64,000 nt of DNA from Nicotiana tabacum (taxonomy: Eukaryota; Streptophyta; Magnoliopsida; Solanales; Solanaceae). Positions 35,684-48,025 of this stretch are shown here, one piece after another. A model generated the notes under the pieces. It was not told the DNA's origin. It did not search any database and saw only the letters and a program-made list of their open reading frames with translations. A program made the translations under genes and the position numbers. Within the stretch, counting starts at the first letter, position 1. Each line of letters starts with the position of its first letter. The DNA lies in the NCBI RefSeq assembly GCF_000715075.1, contig NC_134101.1, positions 199,226,103 through 199,290,102 of the forward strand, given 5' to 3'.

Positions 35684-38255
35684 TGTGGAGGCCGACGAGG
35701 CCTCCATGAACATCTACTGATATACAAACTATATAGGACTCGTCTACAAGCCTCTAGCGATAACTGAACTGTACCATGGTTGGGACAGGGCCTCGACCTA
35801 CCCATCAAATTTGTATATATAAAATGGACTCCAAGGTCTAGACCTGGTAACTCCGAGGAAGTGGAACTTACCAACCAAGCTGATGTTTGACTCTGTCTGC
35901 TGGGAGGGTCTGTCCAACTGTCAATGAGGACCTGCAGGCATGAAATCCAGCGTCCTAAGCAAAAGGGACGTCAGTACAAAATAATGTACCGAGTATGTAA
36001 GGCAACAGAATAACTGAAAGCTGAAACTGAACTGATAATATAATAACTGAAAGTAACTGAGTGTCAAAGATAATCTGAAGATATGCTTACTTTCTGATAC
36101 TGACTCAACTCTCTCAATATAGTAAGTAAAATAGTTGTCCGGCCCTATAAGGCTCGGTATATATATAACTGCTCTGCCGTAGTAGGCTTACTCATAGGCG
36201 CTCGGCCATACTAGGCTCTGTATCTCGGCCATGCTGGGCTCTCTCATAGGCTCTCGGCCATAGTAGGCTCGGTATATAACTTACCATCTTATCTGAGGTT
36301 ACCCAATAGGGGCCTGCCCACCGATTATAGCTCGATAGTGGTTAAAATACTGTAGTACTGCCCAAAAAGGTCATGCCCACCGATTATAGCTCGTTGGTGG
36401 TGAAAATACTGTAATACTGTATATATATAGACTCTCTACTCTCTTGGATGACATAAGACAAAACTAAACTAAATATAAAGTTTCGATAAGGGAGAATATT
36501 GTAACTTACGAGACTGGGATAGTGTATATAAATTCGGGAGTATGAGCTTCTCTTTATGTCTCATTGTCAAACACATGTAGCTACTGGATCATGCCAAATG
36601 AAAGAAAGGTTTAGCCTTAACATACCTTATCACAATCTGTTTAATAACCACATTAAAGTCGTCTCATTGCACTTTAATCTACAACAATGATAACAATACT
36701 ATCATCAAGTTATGGAAGGTACAACTATCGCACAACGAACGATAAGCTTATTTTATAATAAAATGGGCAGCATCTCCCCTATAATCTCTACTTCCTCCCA
36801 ATTCGACATAACACCGCCAACAACAAGAGCACAATAATCGAAACATATATACATCATTTTCCAACCTTATATCCATAACAAAATACCACAAAACAACCCA
36901 ACATACCCCGATCACTTCATACACAAAACAACAATCATAATAGTGTCAAACAATCCAACATGTTATGACGAACGACCAGCAAACCACCCTGTTATTATGT
37001 GGTGTTTCTCTACAACCTTTCCCCTCCCAAACTTCATATAAATAGTAGCAAAAGTGACAACCCAACAGCAACACGAAAGCCCACAAAACAGTCCCACAAG
37101 TTCAGCAACTCAAAATTGATTATTCAGTTTACTAAAACACGTTTCGCATTGTCTTTTCTTTCAAATTGAGCACCACACCAAATAGTACATAATTAAGACT
37201 CTTATCCAATAAACAAGGAAGGAATTCAACTTAAAATAAGTCTACAAACAGCAAACAGTGATGCAACAACAAACAACATACTAATATTTCGAAACTTGCT
37301 AGGTCTAGTCTTTATGATCGAGTTTTAACTCGTACAAGAATAGATAATGGAAGGAGAAACATATATTTACCTTGGACTGAGTAGAACCCACAAACACTAA
37401 CTCTTCTTCATCGAAAATTAGTCCCCTAACACAGCTACAAGAAGGAGAAAGAGAAACTAATAAGTTGTCCGGTGTTTTCAGCACTAGAATCACATCGAAA
37501 CACCCGAAATAACCTAGGGTTTGTGTGGGATTTTTGGGGAGGAGTTGCAGGGGTTCAATTTGGTTTTCTTGGTCTGAAAGATAGGTGAAATAAATGAGTT
37601 TAATATCCCTTAAAAGTACCCTCTTGTCCGACTTTGGAGCTTTTAATTGAGGTCTCTCCTTTTGGCAAGTAGGTGATGCACCTACTTGTCACCTACTGTC
37701 TGCGCAGTCTCGTAAAAATATGAATATCTCTCTACTCCAATATTTTATCAATGAACGGTTTAATTCATTGTAAACTAGACTCGTAGATCTTCAATTTTGT
37801 AGGTAGATCATCCCGTAATTCCAAGTACATTGGGATAAATGCTCAGTTACATTTGACCTAATTTTTATCATATTTATGAATGTAACTTGTGATGACCTTT
37901 TCCAACTTTTGTTTCACAACTCGCTTGACTTCAAAACATGATACATGACTATAAGACAACTACAATAACTCATAATATAATCTCCTTATAAGGTTAAGCA
38001 CTATAGTCTCACCCCAAAAGTACATGTTATAACATTCCCAACTTGTCGACTTTTGACGAAATTTATTTTCTTCAATTCATTTAGGTTCGAAGCCTTAAAA
38101 CCCTCTTAGTACTTGGTATTCATGATCTTAAATATTTGTAACCTCCATTGTAAAATGATTAACTTACCTTACATACTTTCAAAGTTGATCTCATTTCTGA
38201 GCTTACATCAATTAACTTACGAATACTCTAACGTACGAAAATATAGGGTGTAGCA
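35457..38255 (-). repeat. 5' LTR of the Tekay-like element
   Basis: It aligns with the split LTR at 22499-31064, with roughly 6-8% difference in the parts compared by eye. The outer edge is GGTGTAGCA at 38255. The inner edge (about 35448-35457) is abnormal: the last LTR bases and the Met-tRNA primer site that should follow are missing, and the leader joins directly. It contains an (AT)n run at 35631-35679 that is only about 14 bp in the other LTR. Confidence 0.8.
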
Positions 38256-38260
38256 CGTAC

Positions 38261-38800
38261 AAAGGTAAACAGGACAGATAACTGCTGTAGGCCGATTCAT
38301 CTCGAGGTCTTCGGATCAAAGTCATATGTTCTTCTCACTGCTAAAAAAGAAGAACAATTTCATTTGAACCCCAAAATGCCAATAGGAATTGGAAGAATTA
38401 AAGCGGTATCTTTCGAGTCCACCATTGCATCATACTGCGAAAGCAGACGAACAACTCTACTTATATTTGGCAGTTTCGGAGGTCACGATAATTGGTGTTC
38501 TAGTTTGAGAAGAGCATGGTACACAATTTCTTATTTACTACAATAGCTTAAATTTAGTTGAAGCAGAGACCCAGTACCCACACTTAGAAAAATTAGCGCT
38601 TGCTCTAATAAGCGCATCTAGGAAATTAAAACCGTATTTTCAATGTCACCCAATTTGTATTGTAACCACTTATCCCCTTCGAAACATTTTGCACAAGCCC
38701 AAACTCTCAGTCCTACTAGCCAAATGAGTCATGAAAATTAGTAGGTAAAATAATGAGTATCAACCCCGAACAACCATCAAGTCTCAAATCTTAGTAGACT
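38261..38800 (+). pseudogene. RT connection and RNase H of the Retand element, resumed
   Basis: The coding resumes after the CGTAC duplication with RLTGQITAVGRFISRSSDQ, the RT-RNase H link. It then shows HLEKLALALISASRKLKPYF near 38580-38640 and YPLRNILHKPKLSVLLAKW near 38665-38730. Several frameshifts and stops are present. The match to 13515-13566 of the other Tat element supports the call. Confidence 0.7.
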
Positions 38801-39483
38801 TCATGGCCGACATTACACCAGCACTCGTACCCAAGGTCGAAAAGGAACTATTGCTAAAATCAGGTACATCCTCGAGGGTGTGGACCCTTTTCACAAATGG
38901 TGCTTCGAATGTGAAGGGTCCCGGGCTAGACATCGTTCTGAAGCCACCCCCAGGCAATATAATTAGACAATCTATCAAAACCCCTAAGTTGACTAACAAT
39001 GAGGCCGTGTATGAGGCCATTATTGCAGGTCTCAAGCTTGCTAAAAGTTTGGGAGTAGAGGTCATCGAGGCCAAGTATGATTCCCAACTCGTGGTTAACC
39101 AAGTCAACAAAACCTTCGAGGTTGAGAAGATTGAATGCAGAGGTACTTGGACAAATTGCAGGTAACCTTACATCGGTTCTAAGAATGGACCCTACAGCAT
39201 GTACCTCGAGAGCAAAACGGTGAGGCCAATGCCTTTGCAAATTTGGGGCCATCAATCGAAGATAATGAAATTAGCTCGGGGACTATCGTACAACTTTCAA
39301 AGTCGGTAGTCGAAGAAGGCCACGCCGAAATAAAATCCACAAGCCTAACTTGGGTGGAGGAACAAATATGTGGATTATCTAAGGAATGGAAAACTTTCGC
39401 TGGACCCTAAGGAATTGAGGACTCTGCGAACGAAAGTTGCACGATTCACATATGCCGAAGATGGAACATTGTACAGAAGGATG
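38801..39483 (+). pseudogene. Archaeal-type RNase H of the Retand element, start of integrase
   Basis: It is open from 38803 to 39165 with VWTLFTNGASNVKGPGLDIV, NNEAVYEAIIAGLKLAKSLG and KYDSQLVVNQV. The first catalytic aspartate of the archaeal RNase H is Asn (codon 38896-38898); the sister copy has FMDGASN. After a frameshift the linker continues to LYRRM at 39468-39483, where the next insertion cuts it. The interrupted codons continue at 43730. Confidence 0.75.
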
Positions 39484-42400
39484 TGTCACACCTCCTGTTT
39501 CTACTACCGGAAGGGGTATAAGGGAGTTTTTCCAATTTAAGTGACAATCAAAATGAGATTTATTATTTAAAAATCAGAGTCGCTACTTGTGATAATTTAT
39601 GGTGTCCCAAGTCACTGGTTTAAAATCCCGAAACGAGGAAGTTGACTCATAATTATGGTCTGCGAACACAGAAATCCGGGTAAGGAATTGTATTAACCTG
39701 GGAGAAGGTGTTAGGCATTCTCGGGTTCTGTGGTTTTAGCACGGTCGCTTTGATCATACTTGACTTAATCAAATTATCTAATTACTCATTTTAGAACCTA
39801 TGTGCATTTGCCTTTTTAATTAGGAAATTATCTTGAAACGGGTCACGCGCATGCGTACCCCCTTTGTTTGGTGCGCCAAAAATCATGTCACGTGAACGTG
39901 TCCATAATTAATAACGCATTGTTATTATTAAGAAAGTTTGGTCGAAGTTGCGCGAACGCATACTCCGATTTTATTTTTAAAATCGTAATTATGTCACGTG
40001 AACGTGTCCACAACCATGACGATACATTAAACGTGCCTAAAGCGAACTACGAATATTCATTTTTCAAATATCTAAGTTATAGTATTAATGTGAGGGCCAT
40101 AGGTGATTTGATTATGGATGGCACACCCCAATCTAGTTTTAAAGAATTATACTTAACTAGGCCTAAGTATGTTCTTATTTACAAATGGTTTGAACTTAAT
40201 ACATAACTATTAGTGGTAAAAAAAGGGTTTGAGGTACATGTTTTGGGCCTTTAATTTATTTGGGGAGAATTGGACCAACAACGGGCCTATTTGATCAAGA
40301 AAAGTGTGGTGTTGAGGCTGCCTGGGCTCGAAGCTGAGCCCAAAAGGCATGGATCTTCGAAAACCTCAACAGGCCCAAAAATGATCAAGGCTATTTATTT
40401 GGGTTGATGTCCAGCCCAACAATTCCACATTGAAAATCCTTTTCTTATTAAACTAACATAAAATTTTGAAAAAGAAAACAACCTAAGGCTGAAGATTATT
40501 GGGCTCCAAATTGAGCCCAAAGCAAAAAAAAGACCAAATCTGGTCACGTCCAAGCCTCCTGATAAATGGGCCGACTTATGAGGCCAAGAATCCAGCCCAT
40601 ATTCAAAACTAAACAAAAAACTTTAAACATGCCAAGGCTTTTCTTTGATATTCAAGATGCTCTAAACATACAAATCACAAAAATGATATTCAAGTCTGAA
40701 AATTAATATGCTGGATCAACTACACTATCTACATGACATTCAAAGCATGGATATTAGCTCGATAAGTTAAAAACAAATGCCCTAAATCAAACATGATGTT
40801 CAAGGGAATAAACTCCAACTAACTATGATTTTCAGAAACCAAAACAAACTAGAATTGATCCAAGCTTACCAACATGGCTCACACTTAATTGAGAACTATC
40901 AAACAATTACAAAATTGCTCTCAAAATCAAACAGATCTTAGCAGTGACCATACAAACTATTATGGTTGCCTACTGCTTCAAAATTGTCCAAAATAATACA
41001 AGGAATGGACTGAACTAAGTTGACTATTCATGTGAAATCATATAAATTGCAAAAAAAAAAACAGTATGTTAAACGACACAAACTATGAACAGCAAACATA
41101 TGAAGCCACAACTTTAACACCTTGAACATTGAGATTTCATATTACTAGCTCGAACACAATGCATTCTTTACAGCTTTGTTTGCATTTCAGAAAGTTCATA
41201 GAAGTACCTGAAGACAAAGAATAAAGCAAAAATAGGGTGAGGATTTCAGCAATAGCAGAGGTATGTGCAAAGCAGCAATCAACGGCCTTCAACCCCTTTA
41301 AACCATCTTTAAACCCAGAAAACCAGAGATCTCATGAAAGCTTTTCAAAGTTCTTACAAAAAATAATTCGAGCTAATTTTTCTCAAAGTAATGCAGAAAC
41401 CTTTTGTGTATTTTCTAGGGTCTGATCTATGATTTTTAGTGTGAAGGAAATGGTCTATATATAGCCCTTAAGAGTGCCATGTGCTGCTGAAACAGAATGA
41501 GAATTATTCCCTCAAACAACATCTTTTCTAACAGAAATGGGACAACTGTCAACCTCTAATTAGTTTCAGCATTTTGTGCTGGCCAAATAGGGCCAGCTGC
41601 CCCTATTCTAGAACATTCCCGCATGAATTTTACCCAATTTCAGAATTATCTACCCTCTTTTATGACCCCCTTAAGTTTTCTTTCGTTCAATTAGGTCCCT
41701 ATAAGCAGGGGTGGATCCAGGGTGTAATATACGGGTTCCAGGGAACCCAGTAACTTTTGCGTAGACCTGTATTTTTGTTTAAAAAATTATTAAATATCTA
41801 TTTGTGAACCCAGTTATTATTGTATATTAATTTAAAATTGTGATAGGAACCCATAAACTTAAAATTCTGGATCCGCCTTTGCCTATAAGTTGCTACTGAT
41901 TTTCAAATCAGGCTAAACACAAATGGACATGCTAATATAAATCAAACAACAAAACTTGACAATGATTGAACTTTAAATTTCTGGACACTTAAAAACCTAA
42001 AATTAGCTAATTTCATAATGAACTTCTGATTTAAACACACAGAAACCTAATTCTACAATAAAATGTTATACCAATCAAATCGAATCTAAAAAAGATGAAC
42101 AATGAAGCCTGAATTAGCATGAGGCATTCGAATCAATACTGACAACAATAATCACAATAGAACAAGAAAACAAGAGCATGCAACTAAACACAAAACGAAA
42201 AACAAAAGAACAAGAAAACAAAAGCAGGAAAAGGAAAAACAATTTAAGGATCCTAAAATTTAATTCATGTTACTGATTAATTAACCAAAAAACAAAAAGG
42301 AAAATAGAGATGCCTAAACAAAAACCTAATCAACATATGTTTTTCATTTTTTTGTTTTCAACCAGTGTGGACCAAACCATAAGTAAAAAAAGAAATAGGA

Positions 42401-43716
42401 CAAGAAAAATAAGGGGAAAGTAATACCTAATGAGATTCAAGAAGGAAGAAACTGACCCTGGACTTGCACAAGGCTGGCTAGTCTCTGATTGTGCTTCGAG
42501 CTGAGTCCAAAATTACATTAAGCAATCATTCTTGCTAGGAACGATTAGTTAATGTAAATTTTGGGCTCAACTCGTACCTTGAAACTCGAGGAACCAGAAG
42601 GAAATATGGCAAAATGAGTAAGCTAGGTTTTCGAATTTCCAGATTTGGAATTAACGGAATTGGGTGGGTCTTTTGGGGGAAAGGTTAGTAGATTGGTATA
42701 GAGGGGAGGCTAAGGAGTGTATATGGTGAATTTGGGTTAGTTTAGACGAACTAAGGTTTAGAGTCTAATTTTTAGATCTAAGATTTAAGGATTTGGGTGA
42801 GGACTTTGGGGAAGAAGTTTGTGGATTTGGAAAGGGGAGGGGAAGGAGATTATGAGGTGTTGATTTGGGGCTGTTTGGAGCACCGGAACTACCGTGAGGC
42901 GATTTTCGGTGGTGGTTAGAGGCGGAGGCGGCGGGGGAATTTAGGGGCGGCTAGTCTCTTAGGGTTTGGTTGAAGGAGATAGGAATAAGAAAGGGTTCGA
43001 ATGGGGGGTAAAGGGTTTTCGGACAGTTATATGAGTTTGGGATAACTAGTTCAGAACCATTGGATCACTAGGATCCAACGGTTGTGATCAGGGATGGGCA
43101 AAACGGGGTCGTTTAGTTTAGTGAGGGGTTGGACCGGGTAAGGGGCTTTTGGCTCGGGCGGATTTGGTTTAGGTAAAGGATGTGTTTGGGGCGGATTTGG
43201 GGCAAAACTTGGGCTTCAGCATCAATTGGCTCAAATTGGATTTTAAAACCAAGCTTTTCAATTCCCTTTTTCTTTTTCTTTTTTTTGTTTTCCTTTCTTT
43301 CTTTAATTAATTAAAAATTTAAATTAAATTTCTAAATTAATCTAAGTTGTAAAATTAACTAATTATCAAATTATAAAATTTATAAAAATTAATTGGTCCT
43401 AAATTAAAAGAGAAGAACTACTGATCTAGAATTAAAAGCTAAAAAATATAAAAGTAAGCCAATTTTTGTGATTTTTATTTTTAATAAAGCAACTAATTTA
43501 ATAATTAATCCTAGAATACGAAAACAAAATCTCAATGCAATGCATGGTATTTTTGGTATTTATTTTTTCATAATTTAAATAAAAGTAAACATGCACAGAA
43601 ATGCAAACAATTAACAAAAAATCCTACAAAATCCTATAAAATTGCAAACAATTGGAAAAAATCTATTCTTAAATTTGTAGGAGTATTTTACATAGGGAAA
43701 AAATTACGTGCTCACA
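39484..43716 (-). mobile_element. Solo-LTR-like insertion (about 4.2 kb, possibly Ogre-type)
   Basis: It interrupts the Retand pol between LYRRM and FDGLLAICLDPGD. The edges are TGTCACACC and GTGCTCACA (TG...CA). On the minus strand it begins TGTGAGCACGT, like long LTRs common in Solanaceae. No coding is visible. The palindromic TATA-like CTATATATAG is at 41455-41464 with a T/C-rich stretch beyond it on the minus strand. The flanks match over 13 bp (39471-39483 and 43717-43729), unusually long for an LTR element. Ogre origin is inference from LTR length. Another element type cannot be excluded. Confidence 0.5.
41706..41881. mobile_element. hAT-type MITE, 176 bp
   Basis: The inverted ends CAGGGGTGGATCCAG and CTGGATCCGCCTTTG are about 15 bp each. 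The 8-bp target duplication CCTATAAG lies at 41698-41705 and 41882-41889. Terminal CAG...TTG and an 8-bp duplication are hAT hallmarks. It is non-coding, so it moved with a transposase from elsewhere. Confidence 0.85.
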
Positions 43717-44817
43717 GTACCAAAGGATGTTCGATGGGTTGTTGGCAATATGCTTGGATCCGGGAGACACAAACTACGTCCTACGAGAAATTCACTAGGG
43801 TACTTGCGGGAACCATTTCGGTGCCAAATCACTGGTTCACAAAGTCATCAGAGCAGGGTATTATCGGGACAATATGGAAAAAGATACTAAGGAGTTTGTT
43901 CGAAAATGCGATAAATGCCAAAGACATGCACCGGGGAGCAGCTTCATTCAGTCTTATCCCCACGGCTTTTCATGAAATGGGGAATGGATAGCGTCGGCCC
44001 TCTGCCATCGGCCCTAGATAAAGCTAAGTTCATTTTATTTATGACTGACTATTTCTCTAAATGGGTTGAAGTACAGGCCTTCGAGAAAGTCAGAGAAAAA
44101 GAAGTCATAGACTTCATTTGGGATCACATCATATGCCGATTCGGTATACCCGCCGAAATCGTGTGCGACAACGGGAAACAATTTGTCGGCAGCAAAATAA
44201 CAAAGTTCCTCAAAGATCACAAGATAGAAAGGATCTTGTCGATGCCATATCATCCTAGTTGGAACGGACAGGCCGAAACAACAAACAAGGCCATCATTTA
44301 GAACCTAAAGAAAAGGTTGAACGATGGGAAATCGACTGAAATTTTGCCCGAAGTCCTTTGGGCGTATGGAACAACATCAAAATCTAGTACGGGGGCAACA
44401 CCATTCTCCTTAGTATATGGCATCGAAGCCCTGGTCCTGATCGAGGTCGGGGAACCTAGTGTCAGGTTTCGATAAATAACAGAAGAATCAAATCACGAGG
44501 CTATGAACACGAGCCTCAAATTGTTGGACAAAAAATGGGAAGCCGCCCTCGTTTGAATGGCCGCCCAGAAACAACAAATCAAAAGATATTACAATCGAAG
44601 AGCCAATCTCTGACACTTGAAAATAAGGGACTTAATTCTATGAAATATCACCATCAACACTCGAGATCCAAACGAGGGAAAACTCGGCCCAAATTGGGAA
44701 GGACCATATCGGGTCCTCGGAGTCATCGGAAAGGGATCTTACAAACTTGGCACGATGAACGGCAAACAATTACCAAATAATTGAAACATATCGCTCTTCA
44801 AACGATACTATTTCTAA
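43717..44817 (+). pseudogene. Integrase of the Retand element
   Basis: After the insertion the frame resumes at 43730 with FDGLLAICLDPGD. It gives the zinc part (RKCDKCQRHAP) near 43900 after a shift. The core is open from 43915 to 44299: KWGMDSVGPLPSA, LFMTDYFSKWVEV, FGIPAEIVCDNGKQFVGS and NGQAETTNKAII, with all three acidic residues kept. TAG at 44299 and TAA at 44474 break the C-terminal region ([16 protein letters not shown]). The end reads GPYRVLGVIGKGSYKL and stops at 44815-44817. Confidence 0.75.
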
Positions 44818-46232
44818 GTTATGACTCTTTCCTATGTCATTTATATTTGATACTAACTATTGCAGGTGTTCGGTCGAAGACTTCGAGAAGTTCTTCAACA
44901 CAAAGACCTCAGGTTTTAAAGCATGTGTTGCACTCCTTTTTCCTTAGATCAGTTTTTTCCCAAATGGATTTCTCCGGCAAGGTTTTTAACGAGGCAACAA
45001 TTATTTGTTCTACCTGGGGACAATTCAACAGTATCCGAGGCTTCCTTATAATCAACCTCAAATACTGGGGGGCATCACCCTCGGATGTTATGTTTTCAAG
45101 AAAAATACTTTGTGTCAACGGGGTCTCGATAGGTAAATTTTGTAAAGGGCCAAACGGTCAATTGAACCATGCCAGTGTAGACTACTCGAGCCCTAATGGA
45201 AAAACATGTACGCATGAACAATCTATTGAAAGAATTACCTTTTCCCTACCAAATGTTCCATGTCTAAGAGAAATTTCTACTTCACAATTTCATGCTTACG
45301 ATCTATTGGAGACCGGCTCAAGAGCCAATCGTAACTAAAGCTCGAGCAATTAACCCCTTACCCGGGGACTGCCGTCCAAAAATTGACATGCTCGAATTAC
45401 TAAACTTTGAAATCATAAGACCTTAAAAAGTCAATCCTCAATTTTACAGGCCAGGCCACCCCATTCGGGGACTGACACTTTGAACAAGTTCGAAGTATAA
45501 GCAAGCCCAAAGGGCAAATCTCAAGTTAAAGACTACGACCAAATTAACATGGTTCGGAGACGTCCGAATTCCGTAATCAAATAGGCCTTCAAATATTTTC
45601 ATAAAACCGGTTGAAAAAGGGCTACCCTCGGGAAATTTACATAGGGTTTCGATAACAACAAAAACCTTAAGAGGTATCAAATTATTCGAACTCTCGAACA
45701 AACTTATGCTAAGGTATAACAAAGTTTTTCGATAACAATGAATCCTAATGGTTATAGATTTATCTCGTGCTAAGGCATAACAAATTTTTACATAATTAAA
45801 CTTTTTAAGCCGAAAAGGTAAGAAGCCACTCTTTTAAGGCCATATCGGTCCAATTCAAGAGCCCAAGGGCCATTGTATTTTTGAGTTCGAGAATCCACCC
45901 TCACTCAATTAAAACCTAAAGGTTTGTCTACTTCAAATTCGAGCAAATACTCACTCGATTATAGAGACTACACTAGTCCAATTTCGATCAAATCGCCAAA
46001 GTTTCTGGTTCTCAAACAAATTTTTTGCAAGACAACGAAACGAGTCAATACCCTCACAAGATATAAAAGTATATCAAAATTATTATAAGGTAAAGCAAAA
46101 CAGAGTTTTCACAATTCACAAAACAGAAACCAGAGACAAATCGGAAAGAAAAACAATCTTTCATAGATGCAAAAATATTTACAAAGACCACCCAGGGTCT
46201 TACAAAAAAAATCCAAAAAAGAAGAAAAATTC
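44818..46232. other. Post-integrase spacer of the Retand element
   Basis: No coding region is recognised. 44850-45080 matches the relic at 1948-2235 (reverse strand), so this is a conserved non-coding part of the family. Open stretches such as 44781-45338 have no family resemblance. Confidence 0.55.
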
Positions 46233-46802
46233 TCAGTGCATATCTTCCCCGGGAGCCTCATCTTCATCCCCACCACTCTCGGATCCACTCGAGCTCCCAA
46301 AACCATCATCATCAGAAATCAAAGCTTTGGCTTCGACCTCTAGCACTTTCACGTTCTCGATATCGGCAGTAAGATCAATACCATGAGCATGAATCTCTTC
46401 GTGAGTCTCTCTCCGAGAGTGGCATTTGGCATGCTCAGCAACGCAGAACGATCGAACCTGAGAAGCATCAGAAATTTCCTTTGCCCGAGCGTGAGCGGCT
46501 TCAACGTCAGCTCGATAGACGGCCACGACGGCCTCTACTTTGGCCTTTACTCTTTCCGCCTCAGATGTGGCCTTTGTATAATCAACGGCCAACCGAACCT
46601 CGAGCTCCTCAATTTTCTTAGCTCGGGCCAAACTATCCGCCTTCATGTTTTGGAGTTGATGTTCTGCCGAAGATAGCTGGGCCCGAGTAGCGTCTTTCTC
46701 CGAGGCAAGGCGGTCCATATTTTTCTTCCACCCCAAGGTCTCTGCCTTCTTCATCTTGGCCTCCTCGCGAAGTTGCTCGATATTTTCGGCCTTCTCATGA
46801 AC

Positions 46803-46870
46803 CTGCAAGATTGAAGTGTTAGTCATTGTCTTCAGATTAAATAAGACGAGCTTCCAAAAAATTGCTTTAC
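46803..46870 (-). other. Candidate GT-AG intron in the antisense gene
   Basis: On the minus strand: AAGCAG then GTAAAGCAAT at the donor, and AATCTTGCAG then GTTCATGAG at the acceptor. It is 68 nt long. The coiled-coil frame continues across it without loss of phase. Confidence 0.7.
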
Positions 46871-47061
46871 CTGCTTAATCAAGTCGGTTTGCCCTTTATG
46901 AGCTATTACCAATTCAACTCTAAAGCCCTTGAACTCCTGTTCCTTTTGCTCAATAAGGAGTTTTAGGGAATCTCTCTCCTCTATAAGCTTTTTGAGATCG
47001 CTCTCACACCGGTCCAGCTCTGCCCGAATTTAGAAAACGAGTCCCGATGGAGCGTCAAAGC

Positions 47062-47137
47062 CTATGAAGAAAGAAAGGAAATCAGATAAGAAGAAATAAA
47101 GACAAAGATAATATTAACAAAGGAAGCTAAGGCTCAC
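47062..47137 (-). other. Candidate GT-AG intron in the antisense gene
   Basis: On the minus strand: GAGTCAG then GTGAGCC at the donor, and TTTCTTCATAG then GCTTTGAC at the acceptor. It is 76 nt long and T-rich before the acceptor. It joins NEAHRLLSQ to ALTLHRDSF. Confidence 0.65.
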
Positions 47138-48016
47138 CTGACTCAGAAGTCGATGGGCTTCATTGAAGATACTCGATGCATCACCCAGATCGGAAGTCTC
47201 TTCGACCCCCGTAAAGCAGCCACGGAAAAGGTCTTCCCCTTCGTGGGTCGTTCCCACATCGGGGGTCCCGATGGCCTGGGATTTCTTAAATTTCCCCCCT
47301 AAAAAAATGCTGGGATGGGAGAATCGCTAATGTCTATTGCCCCAAGCGAGTCGCTTGGGGCGTTCTCTTCATTTTAAAGGGCCTCAGAATTGGCCCCTTT
47401 AGGTACATCCACCGGTTGCCCGTCACGACGGGAGAAATCCTCAGCCTCTGATGACTCGGGGACTTTGCTCAAGCCATCTTCCGAGATTCCCTCGGTTCAA
47501 GGTTGAACCTCTTCGGTCACCACCGGCTCGACGGCCTTTGGGACCTCCGCGCTCCTCTGTCGAGCCACCAACTCGTAGTCAACATCATTATTCTCCTCTT
47601 CTTCAGGGGTCTGAATCACCACCTCCTTGTTTTCCCAACGACAATCTTTTTTCACCTGCTCAAGATTGCCATCAGTTATTGAGCATATGTATCTCGACAT
47701 TGGCTCACATCGGCCAGGTACCGACGAGGGTTTCTCAACTTTAAAGCCAGAAGTAAGATCACATGACCCAGGAACACACTCTTCAATGCATGGCTCCACC
47801 GGCTTTTTATCGGCGACCGGCCGCGATGAATAGGCTTTTTCTTTTTGAGGAATGGTTTTCGATGTTTTCGCCATTTTTATACGAGTTCAGAGAAAGAAAA
47901 AGATAAAACTTGTTGTTTGATGAGAAGGTTGGCAAACGATACGTGAAGAATTGAAAAACTTGAAGGGAGAAGAAGTGCTTTGAAGATTAGAAGATTGATA
48001 AAATTATGAAGATGAT

Positions 48017-48025
48017 CTATTTATA
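48017..48025 (-). promoter_or_regulatory. TATA box of the antisense gene
   Basis: The minus strand reads TATAAATAG, 143 bases before the ATG at 47874. The leader that follows is T/C-rich, as in plant genes. It lies between the antisense gene and the 3' LTR, so transcription would run toward integrase. Confidence 0.55.

Larger units (their letters stand above)
22499..38255 (-). mobile_element. Tekay-like element with non-coding interior (LARD-like), interrupted
   Basis: Target duplication CGTAC lies at 22494-22498 and 38256-38260. On the minus strand the LTRs start TGTTACACCCC, or TGCTACACCC. The 5' LTR is 38255-35457. The 3' LTR is 31064-22499, about 2.8 kb once the insertion 23328-29118 is removed. 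Next to the 3' LTR is AGATGGGGGAATGA, a polypurine tract, preceded by CATTCGAGGACGAATGTTC, the usual end of Tekay/Del polyproteins. The interior (31065-35456) is about 4.4 kb and shows no gag, RT or integrase. The shape (long LTRs, non-coding interior) is that of a large retrotransposon derivative. Confidence 0.8.
46233..47874 (-). pseudogene. Antisense spliced gene (aORF) of the Retand element
   Basis: It starts at the ATG at 47872-47874 (MAKTSKTIPQKEK) after a T/C-rich leader. Exon 1 reads to about 47500, with CEPMSRYICSITDGNLEQ and VKKDCRWENKEVV. It then loses the frame, apparently after a deletion. The 3' part is a long coiled coil: EAHRLLSQ, LDRCESDLKKLIEERDSLK, then HEKAENIEQLREEAKMKK to an acidic serine-rich tail (SSGSESGGDEDEAPGEDMH). 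GT-AG introns fit 47062-47137 and 46803-46870; the second joins LIKQ to VHEK in phase. One single-base shift lies near 47030. Antisense ORFs are known in Tat elements, function unknown. Confidence 0.7.

Noticed and set aside
44781..45338. 185-codon plus-strand frame after integrase
   Set aside because: It lies in the post-integrase spacer, has no family signature, and its counterpart in the relic at 1948-2235 is not open.
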